64,000 nucleotides of DNA from Casuarina equisetifolia. Lineage: Eukaryota > Streptophyta > Magnoliopsida > Fagales > Casuarinaceae. The translations under genes and the position numbers were made by a program. Shown here one piece after another: positions 45,644-57,429 of the stretch. The stretch lies in assembly GCA_028551475.1 (NCBI GenBank), contig CM052361.1, forward strand, positions 25,743,491 through 25,807,490, in the 5' to 3' direction. The notes below the pieces were generated by a model. That model did not search any database. It was not told the DNA's origin and saw nothing but the letters and a program-made list of their open reading frames with translations. Within the stretch, counting starts at the first letter, position 1. The number at the start of each line of letters is the position of its first letter.

Positions 45644-47365
45644 CTATTGCCAATGGGGATCAGTGGAGGCCTTCTGGTAACAAGAAGGTTCGGTGGCAGC
45701 AGAAATTCGACTGATGCAGCAAAAATGAACTGGAGATAGACGAGCAAAGCTGACATAGGAGGTGATGGGATAATGAGACCCAATGTGCTCAGCACTGGAA
45801 CAAAGGTAGTCCTTGGTCCAAGTAGGAGGCTGAGTGGCACGACTAGAACGCCGAGGAGGAGGAGCCGAGGCCGAAGTAGGAGGTGGGACATAAAGGACAA
45901 TGGCCAGTGAGTCGTCAGGGGAGACCAAAGAGTTAGATTGGTCAGGGGAAGCCGATAATGGAGAAGGCGGTGCAGAGGGAGGCACTGGGGTGGATCCCAC
46001 AGATATAGTGGGTGAAGGAGGAGCTGGAGGCGTTGGAGGCGCAATAAGGACCACAGGTGGTGGTGATGGAGTCGAATCATTAGGTAGAAACGGTCGAGAA
46101 CCTGAAGGGGGCACAATGTCAGCCGCCGGTGAAGGCACATCCTGAAAAGGGAATACATCTTCATGGAAGACAACATCACGGCTGATAAAAAAGGTACCTG
46201 TAGCTGGATCATAAAGACGGTAGCCTTTTTGAAGGGAAGGATAACCTATGAAGATGCAACGGGTGGCACGAGGAGCTAGCTTGTCACGATGTCCCACAGT
46301 AGTTGTAAAACACAAGCAACCAAAAGCGTGGAGGTGACCAATATCGGGGTGCTTTCCAAATAGTAGCTTAAAAGGTGTCTTCCCATGAAGGACCCAAGTA
46401 GGCATTCGATTGATCAGGTAAGCAACAGTAACCACACAATTGCCCCAAAAATTTTCAGGAATAGAGGCTTGGAATTTTAGGGCTTTGGCAACCTTGAGAA
46501 GATGATGGTGCTTGCGTTCTACAACACCATTTTGTTGAGGAGTGTATGGGCAAGAACTTTCATGGAGGATGCCATGATCAGAAAAAAAGGAGGAACAAGT
46601 ATGATTAAAAAAGTCATGGGCATTATCGGTGCGAACACGTTGGATAGAGGTGTGAAACTGAGTATGAATAAGGGCAAAGAAATGAGTGAGGTGAGAGAGA
46701 ACTTGGGTTTTTGATTGCATTAAGAAGACCCAAGTACCATGAGAAAAATCATCAACAAGAGTGAGGAAGAAACGAGATCCATCACGATATGGGGTATGAT
46801 AAGGTCCCCAAATGTCGATATGGAGGAGGGAGAAAACAGAAGGAGCGTGAGAAGAGCTGGTAGGGAAAGAGGGGCGAGGTTGTTTTGCCAAGGGACAAAT
46901 TGGACATTTTGGGTGAGGGTAAGAAGCACTATGGCCTAAACGTTGGTGAGAAAGTAAAATATTATTACTGAAATGAGAATTACAAAAGGAGCCCGTAGTG
47001 GGTGAAATACATGAATTGAAATTTACAGGAATGAAAATCCAAAAATAAAGGCCTTGTTGAGCATTACCCAAGCCCATCAATTTGCCAATCGAACGGGCCT
47101 GAAAGAAACAGAAATTAGAGTCCAAAATGGCTCGACAATGATTATTTTCACAAGCTTTGGAAATAGATATGAGATTAAATTGGAATTCGGGAACATAAAA
47201 AATATTTTTTAGAGTAAATTGAGGGCTAAGTTGGACATCACTAATTTTGGTGACGGAAGTAACATTTCTAGTGGGGAGACGTATGGTCATGGAAGATTGG
47301 GTAGTGTGAATTTTGGAAAAAAAAATTTTGATCGCAAATAATGTGGTCACTGGCACCTGAATCAA
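45644..47365 (-). CDS. Copia-C protease end, integrase and linker
   Basis: Long open frame. The protease active site WLIDSGASDH lies just upstream in another frame, a T-run near 47322 being the likely slip. Then LISISKA, HQRLGH, CPICPLAKQ, the integrase core (HIDIWGPYH, VDDFSHGTWVF, VRTDNAHDF, SCPYTPQQNGVVERKHHHLL) and FGCLCF/FIGYPSLQKGYRLYD. A Pro/Ser/Thr-rich linker follows, up to STDPHWQ and a TAG where RT begins (45641-45643). An integrase of normal length; all three acidic residues are present. Confidence 0.85.
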   Translation of the reverse strand: MIQVPVTTLFAIKIFFSKIHTTQSSMTIRLPTRNVTSVTKISDVQLSPQFTLKNIFYVPEFQFNLISISKACENNHCRAILDSNFCFFQARSIGKLMGLGNAQQGLYFWIFIPVNFNSCISPTTGSFCNSHFSNNILLSHQRLGHSASYPHPKCPICPLAKQPRPSFPTSSSHAPSVFSLLHIDIWGPYHTPYRDGSRFFLTLVDDFSHGTWVFLMQSKTQVLSHLTHFFALIHTQFHTSIQRVRTDNAHDFFNHTCSSFFSDHGILHESSCPYTPQQNGVVERKHHHLLKVAKALKFQASIPENFWGNCVVTVAYLINRMPTWVLHGKTPFKLLFGKHPDIGHLHAFGCLCFTTTVGHRDKLAPRATRCIFIGYPSLQKGYRLYDPATGTFFISRDVVFHEDVFPFQDVPSPAADIVPPSGSRPFLPNDSTPSPPPVVLIAPPTPPAPPSPTISVGSTPVPPSAPPSPLSASPDQSNSLVSPDDSLAIVLYVPPPTSASAPPPRRSSRATQPPTWTKDYLCSSAEHIGSHYPITSYVSFARLSPVHFCCISRISAATEPSCYQKASTDPHWQ

Positions 47366-49132
47366 TAAGCCAATCAGAGGGTAAGATAGAGCTCATAAAA
47401 CAAAAGGAAGTACCTTCAAAGCTAGCAATCTTGTCAGGTTGACCCATCTGATTGAAGGCCTGGATGATTTATTGAAGTTGGGCTTCACTGAGAGGTGGAT
47501 TAGGCTTATCTTGAGAAGAAACAAAATTAGTCAAAATATTATTATTTTCTTTGGAGGCAAATTCCCCAGGCCTGCCATGTAATTTCCAACATGTGGCCTT
47601 TGTTTGGTTCGTCCGCTTGCAGTGCTCATAAAAAAAGCTGATTAGGCCGAGCCCGTGAAGAAATTGGGCTGTTAAAGCCATTATTGGGCCCATTGGGTCA
47701 GCGAGAACGCAACCCATTTAAGCTACTCGACCCGGTGGATCCTCTGTGGACAGGTGCACTGAAGCTCTGTTGAGAGGTGTCGATCTGTGAAGTTGGGATC
47801 AGATAAAGACCGTCGAATGGAGGCGCGCCCGAGATGAGAGATGGACCGTCCGATCTAGGGTAACGAGGAGAGCCATCCGATCTAGGAGGGAGTGAAGCAT
47901 CGCCCTCAAAAAAACCTAAAGACCGCATATGTGTCCCAGAGGCGATGCCACCGCGGTCTCCAAGCCCGCCGCCACCTCCGCCACCACCAGCTAGAGCCTT
48001 CTGAGCAAGAGTGGCCCGAGCGGCCAAAATAATCGAGTCTCTGACATGGAGATATTCGACGGAGGCGAGACGGTGGTTTTCCTCTTGGACGGCGAGGAAA
48101 AGGAGGCGGCGCAAGGACGAGGGTGGATCCATGGCCAGAATCTGGGAGCGGAAGGAGGAGAACGACTCATTTAAGAGAAAGAGAAAATGAGTGAGGCATT
48201 GCTCCTCCTTCAGCCAATGAAATTGGCGGAGAGTGGCGTTGGGGCCGTCAAGCGGTTTGACCGTGTAGTCATATTCATGGCAGAGGGCCATGAAATGGTT
48301 GAAGACGACAGCCACAGAGAGGGTTCCTTGCTTCAATTCGGTGAGTTTTTGCTCAATTTGGAAGAGGCGAACACGATTGGGGCAGCCGTAGAGTTCGCGA
48401 AGAGTGTCCTAGAGAACTTTTGGGTCGTCGGTAGGCAGAAGAGCGGCAACGACCTCTAGGGTGAGAGTGTTCCCAATCCAGGTATAGACCAATTGGGAAC
48501 ACTTACGCCACTACCGCGCAAGGCGTTCGGTGGCAGGAGCTGGGATAGCGCCGTCAAGAAACCCGTCTTTGTCTTTGGTGACAAGGGCGCGGCAGAGCTC
48601 ACGGGACCAAATGGTGAAGGTATCGGTGCCGGTGAGAAGCTGGGTGATAAGCTGCAACTCGGGGCCGTCAGAGGCGGCGGTGTAGAGAGGATCGCCGGGT
48701 TCCGGGCGGCCAGCGGCAGAATAGGGCAAAAAAATTGGGGGTGAATTTGGGTAGGGATTGGACCCGAATCCAGAATATGGGTACGGGTAAGGGTCTGAAC
48801 TCAAACCCGAGGACCCAGAGATGGGTGATCCGCTCACGGGAGGTTGGGTCGGGGTAGAGGTGTGGGGCGGGCCAGGGAGGGGAGAGGAGAGGGGGGGCCA
48901 GAGAAGAAGGAGTTGGGCTGAGAGGTAGGGCCTGGGAGAGGGCAGGACGTGGCTGGCCAAGGAGAGAATATGGGGCCCAAGAGAGAGGAGGTCCAGAGGG
49001 AGGTAATGGGGAAAAAGAATCAAGGACCCTAGAAGAGAGGGCAGGGCCAGGGAAGGTAGGAGATGGAGGGGAGGTGGAGGAAGGCAGGACATCCTCGATG
49101 ATGGGAGCATCAGGGTCAACCGGAGAGGACAT
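47366..49132 (-). pseudogene. Copia-C gag
   Basis: The ATG at 49132 starts MSSPVDPDAPIIEDVLP, followed by a 120-residue Pro/Ser/Leu-rich segment in changing frames with YPYPYSGFGSNPYPN. The gag core begins TDTFTIWSRELCRALVTKDK and continues to FHWLKEEQCLTHFLFLLNES. A Gly run, then a Ser/Arg linker, precede a knuckle reading YEHCKRTNQTKATCWKLHG, whose first Cys is Tyr. Frameshifts near 48960 and stops near 48420, 48510 and 47698 break it. Confidence 0.75.
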
Positions 49133-49189
49133 GATCACAAAGGAGAGGAGAAAAAAGTGCAGAAACGTGAATGTAGGAAAAAAAAAACT

Positions 49190-49204
49190 AGGCTCGTGAT
49201 ACCA
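49190..49204 (-). promoter_or_regulatory. Copia-C primer binding site
   Basis: On the minus strand TGGTATCACGAGCC follows the 5' LTR directly; it resembles the initiator tRNA-Met site with one insertion. Confidence 0.7.
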
Positions 49205-49434
49205 TGTCACAAGAGAGAAAAAAAGGCATAGATTTGTGGGAAAGGCTTGTATTGCTTTCACTTGTGTAAAAAAAACTGTGCATATGAAGGTCCTTATATA
49301 ATGTAAGGAGCAAACTAAAAAAAAAATAATCTCCTATATACAATAATAATTTCCTAAAGAGATAAAATTATAAGGAAAGAATAACGTAGCAATTCTAAGA
49401 AATAATTCCCAAATATGCTAACGTATCTCCAACA
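49205..49434 (-). repeat. Copia-C 5' LTR (230 bp)
   Basis: TGTTGGAGAT...TTGTGACA on the minus strand; short for a copia LTR. Followed on the plus side by AAAGT. Confidence 0.85.
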
Positions 49435-49639
49435 AAAGTGTTTATCGGTGAAAGTGCAAAGTAGAAGTGAGGGAAGGTGTGACTTGAGGTTACGGCAGCT
49501 GCGTGGCTCAATCTCCATCCTTTACATCAAAAAGCACATTGTTAACATTAAAGTAATAAAGGGCTCAATAGGTCCACTACTCAACAAATACAAGATGACA
49601 ACTACGGTTATGGTTAATCATCATACCTTGGCTTATCTC

Positions 49640-51729
49640 TTAATGAACTGTAGGTCGTTGTGTATCCTTAGCAACAGTCTCAATAATACCATTATATGAT
49701 TGGAAATTATCCCCTATACCAAAATGAGCCAGCAGTAACCAAACAAAGGTGATAAGCTCTCCTCTTTTGCTTAGTTGAGAAACATGCATATCAGCTCTAC
49801 ATTGAGAGGCAGCATAAGATAGCAGTTCCACCCATACATCACTGATTAGCTTCCACATTACTTCCGGACTTAACTTTTGTAACTCTTTGGCAAGAATGGT
49901 TGCATCAAAGAACACAGATCTGTTTCTATCACCTCTCAAAACAGTGGGTTCTATAACGTTTTCTACTCCAAGGATTACTTGATGGGCCAATTTACGGTTT
50001 GTTTCTTGGCTTATTGTTTAAAGAAATCTTTAGCCTCCAAACAAGTATCTCGAAACCTTACTTTACAAGTACCTGCAACAGTGGACATAAGAGCTGGTTG
50101 CATAATTAGAAGATATAGCATAAAGTCTGAAAGAATCTTACTGATTTGACCATGTGTACTGGTGACCTCAGTGTTTCTATAGCACATATCTGTTGCAATA
50201 TGCCATATTAGAATGCTCTTATCATAATCACCCCTAGCATAAGGGATCAATCTTCTAGTTGCATTATTCAAATTGCTAGAATCTGAAGTCCAATCACCTC
50301 GGGCAGGATGAACCGCGAGATTGGATTTCATTTGCAACTCCACAAAGATGAAAGTCCATAGCTCTTTCTCAAGGGGCTTCTTCGAAATGTGTTTAATCTT
50401 ATCACATAAATCCTTCAGACAGCCGACGGTAGAAATCAATATACCTAAACGATCTAGGACTGTAGGGTTCGTTATGTGATGCTCTTTCAAACAATAATCG
50501 ATCAAATCATATGTATTTAGAGATCCAGACCACCTTTGGTATAGCGTTTCTCTAGGCCAGTCAAAGCACCGAAACAGGAACTTTCTAACCCAATCAAAGT
50601 ACCGAAATAGGAACTTTCCTATCCAATCAAAGTGACCATGCAAGGAAAACTCAGGACTGGAATTAGAGCTTCCGAGTGATACCCAGTTTATCCTCTTAAG
50701 CTTGAGAATGTGTCTGAAGAGAAAGAGATGGTATTTGCGTATAGCAGCTATCCAATTACCATCATTTGAGAAATTTTCGATGTAAGAAACAGTCCAATCA
50801 GAGAAAGCAAGCATAAAGAGAGGAATTGTATCCAAGTCTATGGCACAAATGAGCAAGCTATAGGTAATCTGAACACCAATTTTATGAAAATCATGCTTGT
50901 CTATTGAGTTCAACGGTTAGAACTCTAAAGGCATCTTCAGGGCTCAAATGAAGGGAAAACATTTGGCTCTCTCTGCGCTCCCTGACACTGAAGACGGCAT
51001 CCGCGATGAGACCCTTAAAAATATTGAAGAAGTAGTAGGCATGTTTCACCACAGCAAGATCATCAAGCTCGCTGTCATCCACATGGTGTTGATACTCTGA
51101 GCCTTCGTTAGATTCTTGTGTCATTTGGTTTACACTCTGATTCCCAGCTTTTAATTGCTCCAAAAGGGTTAGATAGTTAGGCCCCGGATCAATTTCTCTA
51201 AGCACGGATTCTTGGAATGTATTTAGATTCGCGAATATAAAGCACAAGTACGCTCGCCATATTTGATGATTCCAGCGAGAAATAAGGAGAAAGTAGGTAC
51301 CCATAACTTATTTCTAGGAAGGGATTGGCTGAAAACCATAAGAGCTGAAAGTAGCTGGGTTAGAAGCCCGACAAGGTGCCTAAGCCGAAGAGTATTATCC
51401 TCCAGAGAAAATGCGGCTATGGTATCTGGACCACCAATATGCAACAAAAGAAACGGAGCCCAAAACACAAGAATGTCAAGACGATCACCATCAGGTGTAC
51501 AAGAATAGTCTTGACATACGGAAATAAGCCCAACAGCGATGTTTATGACCCAATCAGCTAGCACATAAGCTATCCAGATTGGCCATATTATAATCGAATT
51601 TCTGGATCGTTTTCTAAACGGTGAAAATAGAACAAGAATGATCTGTAGGGAGAGACTTAATATAATAAAACCCTGGATATTCCATGTATCATAGAACTTT
51701 TTGATTACGCTTGGAAAGATGTTGACCAT
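49640..51729 (-). pseudogene. DUF4220-DUF594 membrane protein gene, frameshifted
   Basis: Single-exon family of unknown biochemical role, expanded in plants. The N-terminus (51223-51729) has four hydrophobic segments and the DUF4220 signature LLLHIGGPDTIAAFSLEDN, LRHLVGLL, KLWVPTFSLFLAGIIKYGER. A frame change near 51240 leads to ANLNTFQES and MFSLHLSPEDAFRVLTVELN. Another change near 50905 also lacks about 50 residues normally present. The third part (50011-50913) continues through FIFVELQMKSN. Stop and frame change near 50000 precede the well-kept DUF594 core VFFDATILAKELQKL...VWVELLSYAASQCRADMH...LSKRGELITFVWLLLAHFG. Three breaks make function unlikely. Confidence 0.8.
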
Positions 51730-53685
51730 ATCCTTTTGTTGTTTTCTTTATTTTTGGGTCTTCTTTGTTTCCCCTATTCAAGAAAAACATAAGGTTATTT
51801 TGCGTTGCTAAAGCAAAGGCATGAGGCAAATATAAATTTGGAATCTGTGTGGATGGCCATCAGACTAGTCATATTATGACAAATTAATTTTTGGTTATGT
51901 ATGATAGTTAAAACATGGTTAATCATATAATAGTTGGTAAAAGTTGAATGCAAAATGAAAAGGTTGAAAATGAAACTACTAATAAGGACTATTATCGATT
52001 ACGGAAGTAACAAGAATGGTGAAGATGAACTTTAGGAATGAACTACAAACAAAAGAATGACATGAACACATTAATGGTAGCTGGTACCCCATCTGAAAGA
52101 TAGAAGGAAAAAACCATTCGACTTTTCTACTTCAAGGAATTAAAGTGTTATAGCACAGTTTTCTTTTAACACAAATTATAAATCTCTATATTCTAAGTCC
52201 TTGAAGCCTGCTCTTCAGGATAGTTTTACACTTCTCTAAACCCTGGATTTGGAGAAGAGGCACAGTAGATTTTGCACTAAGTTATCAATTTCGCAGTGGC
52301 ATTAACGAGAAACATAATACAGAGGCTCAAAAGCCAATGTCGAAAAAGTAGACTTTGCTTGAAGATCACAGATTCTCTTCCCCTCTGGAGATTCCAATCT
52401 GGGAAAGCTTCCTAGTTCAAAATTTTTTTGACCGGTAGCTAGATGCTATTGAAGTGCGACCATTTAATTGATATAACATGAGAAAGAAGTTAAGCAAGAT
52501 CAACGGGGAACTCCATGACTTGGAGGTGTTTATTACAGCTTTAAGTGAGAAGGCAAGTAAACAGCCAGTGGCAAAAGAGCTTATGGGAGGAGAAAGAAGT
52601 TCCCCGGAGGAGAGCTTGATTGGCTGTTGCATCGAAGGTACTTAGGTGTTATGATCTAGGGAGGAACTACCGTCCCTTCTTAGGCCATATGTATCATCGG
52701 TAGGTAAAACAATGATAAACATGAGGTGATGGAGCGATTCCTTTTAAGGATCTGGTAGTGAAGAGGAGAACACAAGAGTTGGAGATGATATCATAAACTT
52801 TACGAGGATATAGCCCCATGGGCAAACTATATGCTCTTCCCCTGTAACTGGCAGGAGGAATAAGGACTTAACAAAGAAGATGACACGAAGGCAAGCCTAC
52901 GACACTCCTTGTTCTACTCACAGCCCAACAGTAAGAAATATGTTCGTGAAATCTCCGGTTTGCAAAGGAAAAACGTAAAACCAAGGAGCCAAACATTACT
53001 CAAAGATATTATTTGCAACAAGCACTGGCGTTTCGAAACTAAAAACCTGACTAGCATGCAGAGAACAAAAATCTAACGCTGCTGAAAATGCAGGACCACA
53101 GAACACTAGCCCCAGCAACATGGTTTAAAGCTCATAACGGACACTCTGTAGGAATTAGAGCTTACCTTTCGGACCAGTAGCTCGCGACTCTCTTTGAGTT
53201 GAATTTGATTTGGTTGTGGCTAAGATCTTCGGAAGAAAATTGTTTAAATAGAGATCAGAAGCTGCATTGAAGAAGACTTGGTTTCTCAAGTCTTTCTTTA
53301 TTAATTCTTCTGTATGTTTAGCTATTATTTACCAAGTATTCGAAACGATTTTTTCCTTTTCTTTGTCTTTTTTTTTTTAAGCTCTTCGAAACGATAGTTA
53401 GTTCCTTAGATTCTCTGGATTCAAAGCAACTTTGCTTGGATTCAAATTGATGCATGCGACCCGTAAGACACCATCCTTATTAAAAATGTTATTGTCTTAT
53501 CTAAATATCATTTTGGAATCGTCTTAGTAAAGAAGACAAAGTTTCTTATTCTTGGTTAGGATTAGTCTTTCTGACATGATATGGGATCTTTGGTTCAAAC
53601 GTGATATTCCTTTGCTTGTAGAAGAAATATTTTTGTGGAAAGTGTTTATGTTTGAGATGTGATGATTGTTAAAAATTGTTGGTAT
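51730..53685. other. 5' flank of the DUF594 gene and intergenic DNA
   Basis: 51730-52180 is shared with the flank of the DUF594 remnant (39100-39270 joined to 40690-41600). 52180-53670 shows no recognisable gene; the minus frame 52417-52632 (71 codons) has no domain. The last 14 bases (53672-53685) are the left target duplication of the LINE. Confidence 0.5.
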
Positions 53686-54650
53686 CAGGAACTTTCTTTG
53701 GGCAGGTAATGCAAATATACGATACTCTTACAAAGTAGTGTGGCAAATAATTTATTCACCCAAGAAGGAAAGAGGATTGAGATTATCAAATCTTAAATTT
53801 TGGTATAAAGTCTATTTAGGACGTATGCTTTGGAACCTTATAAATCTTCCATATGCTTTTTTATAGAGTAAATGGATTCATATTACAAAATGTAAATGAA
53901 TTTCAGTAATGTAGCTTGATATCAAAGGTTCCATGGCATGGAGTTGGAAAGATTTTCTTAAATTAAAGCTTGCACTTACCTCAATTCTTAATCGATCTAC
54001 CTATTGCTGCAAAGAAATTTATTAGCATTTTCGACCAGTAAGTGAAAAAATGGATTGGTATAATCTCATTTGAATTGGTGGCATTAATAAACATAATTTC
54101 ATTGGATGGCTAGTATATCAAGATTGACTTTCTACAATAGAAGGAATGATACGATGGCTCCATTCAATTAACTTATATTATGATTTTTATCAATTCCATG
54201 TTAAAAATAGGAATCATTGTTTTTTTAAATGTCCATAGACAATGAGGGTTTGGAAAACTATCCTTGCTCAAAATGGAATTAGACGTGATATTGGAGGATG
54301 AAATGAAGAATTGCAATGGATGGTCAGAGCAACTAGAGGAAAGGATTTGGCTGCCATTCTTCTTAAGTTATATTTTTTAACTTGTATTTATTGAATATGG
54401 GCAGAACGTAATAGAAGATGATTTCAAAGTAAAATAGTAAACATTCCAATCATGCTAGCTAAATTATGAAAAATTGCACAAGGGTGAGCTTCTTTGTTTC
54501 AAAATATAAAATCCTTACAAGGAAATATCATTTTGAGGCTTCCAACCTGTATATTTTCGTAATTCTTGTAATTCTGAGGTATAACCTTATGCGTTTATAT
54601 ACTATTTCTTATTAATGTACACTTACATTTTCACCAAAAAAATAAAAATA
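53686..54650 (+). mobile_element. 5'-truncated L1-type LINE with 14 bp TSD
   Basis: AAAATTGTTGGTAT occurs at 53672-53685 and 54651-54664, flanking 965 bp. The insert starts inside ORF2 at RNFLWAGN and continues KVVWQIIYSPKKERGLRLSN..FW, the end of the LINE RT region. In changing frames it gives the zinc-binding zf-RVT domain (FIGWLVYQD.LST...W, NHCFFKCP.T..VWKTIL), and a final RNRRRFQSK stretch. It ends with an A-rich tail (CACCAAAAAAATAAAAATAA). Stops throughout show it is old. Confidence 0.8.
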
Positions 54651-55900
54651 AAAATTGTTGGTATAAGTTTTATAATGCCTAAATCTCATTTCAAAATCCT
54701 CTTGAAAATAATAAAAAACATTCTTCTATTCTTAAGTAGAATTTTAGATAAAATTAAGCTTTTCTAACATTTTGTTTATGGGCAATAGCCATTTTGCAAG
54801 TATGGTGTCACTGTCCCTTCCAGTTGAATATTGATAGAAAAATTAAATTTCTGTAGCCAAAGCAAAGGATACACTTGATGTTGTATTCTGTTAGTAGGAA
54901 GGGCATAGAAATCAATGTTTGAACAAACTTGGAAACAAATCAATTCACGTGCAAACTAACATATTAAGGGTGGTAGAGATTGAATGGTGTCGACCGTGAA
55001 GATGATCTGTTAACCAAAAAACAAAAAAAAATTAATTGATTCTGATGGTTGGCCATCTAGAACAGGAAGATAAAAAGGTCCATCTAATCATTTTTTGTCT
55101 AGAAGCAATAATAGACAATTGAATTCTAAATCTCCTATTTTTAAATCTAAGAAATTGAACTCAATTTGACCAGATGCTACAAATACGCTCCATGCGCATT
55201 CTGCTTTCATAAGCAAACACTGCATTTGTTTTAAAGAACGTGTTAGTTGACTTGGAAAAGTAGCATTGGTCTTACAAAGTGGCATGGATGTTACTGCGAA
55301 TGGAAGTTTCACGTAGAATTGCCTTGAAAATGAAAGTTTTACATTAAAAAAAATCATCTTTGTGTAATATTTTAAAATAAAAAATTATACTAACACTTAA
55401 GTTTCTTTCTAAGTTGAATTTGAACCTCCTAATACATACAAAGTTGTATTCTGTCCTTGTGAACGAGTGCAAATCGACTTAAAATCAAATCACTGAAGTT
55501 GGAAAAACTTGAGCGATAGCAACCGTGAAGTTGACCTGTTGACCAAAAAAAATAAAAATACATCGATGAAGGTGGTTATCCATGTAGAACTGGAAAAAGA
55601 AAAAAAAAAAAACGAAAACGTCCATGTAATCATTTGTTGTCGAGAAGTAAGAATACAGAATTGAATTCTAAATCTCCTATTTTTAAATCTACGAAATTCG
55701 TTTAAATTTGGCCAGATGCAACAAATACGCTTTACCCTTGTTCTACTTTCACAAGTAAACACGGCATCTGTTTTAAGGAACGCGTGGGTTGACTTAGAAA
55801 AGTAGCATAGGTTTTACAAAGTGACATGGATGTCGCTGTGAATAAAAGTTCCACGTAAAATTTTTTCTCTACATGAACTATGAGTTGAATTTATTTATTT
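54651..55900. repeat. Dispersed repeat, two tandem copies
   Basis: 55010-55335 and 55530-55862 are copies about 500 bp apart, each with ..TGGTTGGCCATCTAGAAC, TTGAATTCTAAATCTCCTAT, TTTAAATCTA.GAAAT, AACGYGT.GGTTGACTT, and AAGTTTCACGTA at the end. Related single copies are near 6530-6740 and 41850-42060. The minus open frames 55088-55357 and 55490-55762 arise because both copies share the same antisense phase; they have no domain. Confidence 0.7.
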
Positions 55901-57429
55901 TTTAATATAATAGCAAAGAGTAGGTTAATATGCTATGACTCTCACTTAACTTTAAGTTTTAAAATATATTTGGTTTTTGAGGTGGAGATTCAATATAAAA
56001 CCATTTATATATGACAAACGATCCCAAGAGATCGTGCAGACAAACATATATAATGAATTCCAAAAGATCAAAATGATTAAACCCATATAAACAATGGCAG
56101 AAGATCACTCTAGAAGGAACCCCCGACATTGTCTGGTGGAATAACACATGATTCTCGCGACTCCTATGGAAGCAAAGGATGGGAGATAATAAGATCTGGA
56201 ATTAGCAGTAAGCATGTTGTAACACTGCAATACAAAAGGAAGTACTTGTTCAATATGTGATGCAACAACGGAATTTTCTTGTTAGGTTCTGATGGTAAGC
56301 GTGTTGGAAATTTCCCCATTTTCCTCGAGGGACGTTCATGTGAAGCAAAATGTAGTCCGCAGAAACAGGAAGTATGGAGCTCGAACACAGCGCGACTGGT
56401 GGGTCCTAGGAGGCGGTGCCAATTGAAGAGGAGAGACAGTAGACATGAAGAATTGGCCGTATAACTTTGATCTTGAAGTTGCATCATTTTGCACAGGAAT
56501 TAATCAAGACAAGTTTTATGCTTGATCCAGAAGTCAAGTTCCTGTTGTTTTCTATTTCGTTTGGGAAATCTTACAACTCCTGCTTTGCTGGGTAGGATTC
56601 TTGGAATATGTTCATGTCTGGATACTATAATTGGGATGGTTTCAATGGAAAGAAGATAACAAATCCTAGTATGTTTTTGTTAGCCAAACCATTCTAAAAC
56701 AAAATTAGTATTACAATTGTAGTTCACTTTTTTTGTTTTTTTGATAAAATATAAGCTTACATTAATAAAAAAGTAGTAACAAGAATACAGGGACATATCC
56801 TGACATCATAAGAATGACCCAAATTATAAAAAGATAAAGTTAAAAGTCTTTAAATCTTACTTAAAGTAATAGTTTTTTGTGAAAATTTTATATTTTAGAA
56901 TAAATAAGTTTTTCCTCATAATTTTTTTTACTTTAGCTTACAAGATTGAAACATCAATTGTTTTATTATGAAACCATTTTCTATTATGTTATGTCCATAT
57001 ACCATAAATGTAGGTTAAAAGAAATATCTTAAGAAGTTTTACAATTAAATTATTTCTTTTAATTGCTTTGATTATTCAATTGTAATTCACTAGAATGATT
57101 TGCAATTAACTTATCTTAATAAAGCTGTGAACATGTCTGTAACGATCATGTTTGTAAACCCCGTTGATTCTTCTCATTTCTTACTTTCTTTGAGAACCAA
57201 ACTGAGTGAATAAGTAACCAAACATGACAGTACGAATCAAAGACAGTAAGTGTACAACAACCTTTGAACCGACAGAAAACTTTCATTATCCTTTAGTTTA
57301 AGGAAGACTCAAGTAGCAAGAGCAGAGAGTAGAAACGCGAAATGGCTAAAGAAAGATTAAAAATCTAGACAACACAATAACAGATGGGCAACGCGAATAA
57401 CATCCAATGCAGCTATGTGTTACACGTGT
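55901..57429. other. Flank duplicated from 43340-43850; no gene
   Basis: 56090-56170 matches 43340-43400 (TCTGGTGGAATAACACATGATTCTCG against the CCGGTGGAAAAGC...GATCCTCG sequence), and 57335-57395 matches 43780-43840 (CGAAATGGCTAAAGAAAGAT, ACAGATGGGCAAC). Small open frames have no domain. Confidence 0.5.

Larger units (their letters stand above)
43852..49434 (-). mobile_element. Copia-C: Ty1/copia element (TSD AAAGT)
   Basis: Minus-strand element, 5583 bp. The LTRs are 43852-44106 (3', 255 bp) and 49205-49434 (5', 230 bp), both TG...CA, flanked by AAAGT at 43847-43851 and 49435-49439. Primer site TGGTATCACGAGCC follows the 5' LTR and a purine tract (GAGGGAGAG) precedes the 3' LTR. Domains are gag, protease, integrase, RT and RNase H. 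Several frames are broken, but RT/RNase H is open with an intact YVDD. It lies just 3' of the DUF4220-DUF594 gene. Confidence 0.9.

Noticed and set aside
45331-46212. 293-codon minus frame rich in Leu
   Set aside because: Overlaps the copia-C integrase/linker and RT start in another phase; low-complexity Leu/Pro text from the Pro-rich linker.
49140-49261. Extension of the copia-C gag frame into the LTR (TTG start)
   Set aside because: The ATG at 49132 after the primer site is the natural gag start; the upstream text is LTR and primer site.
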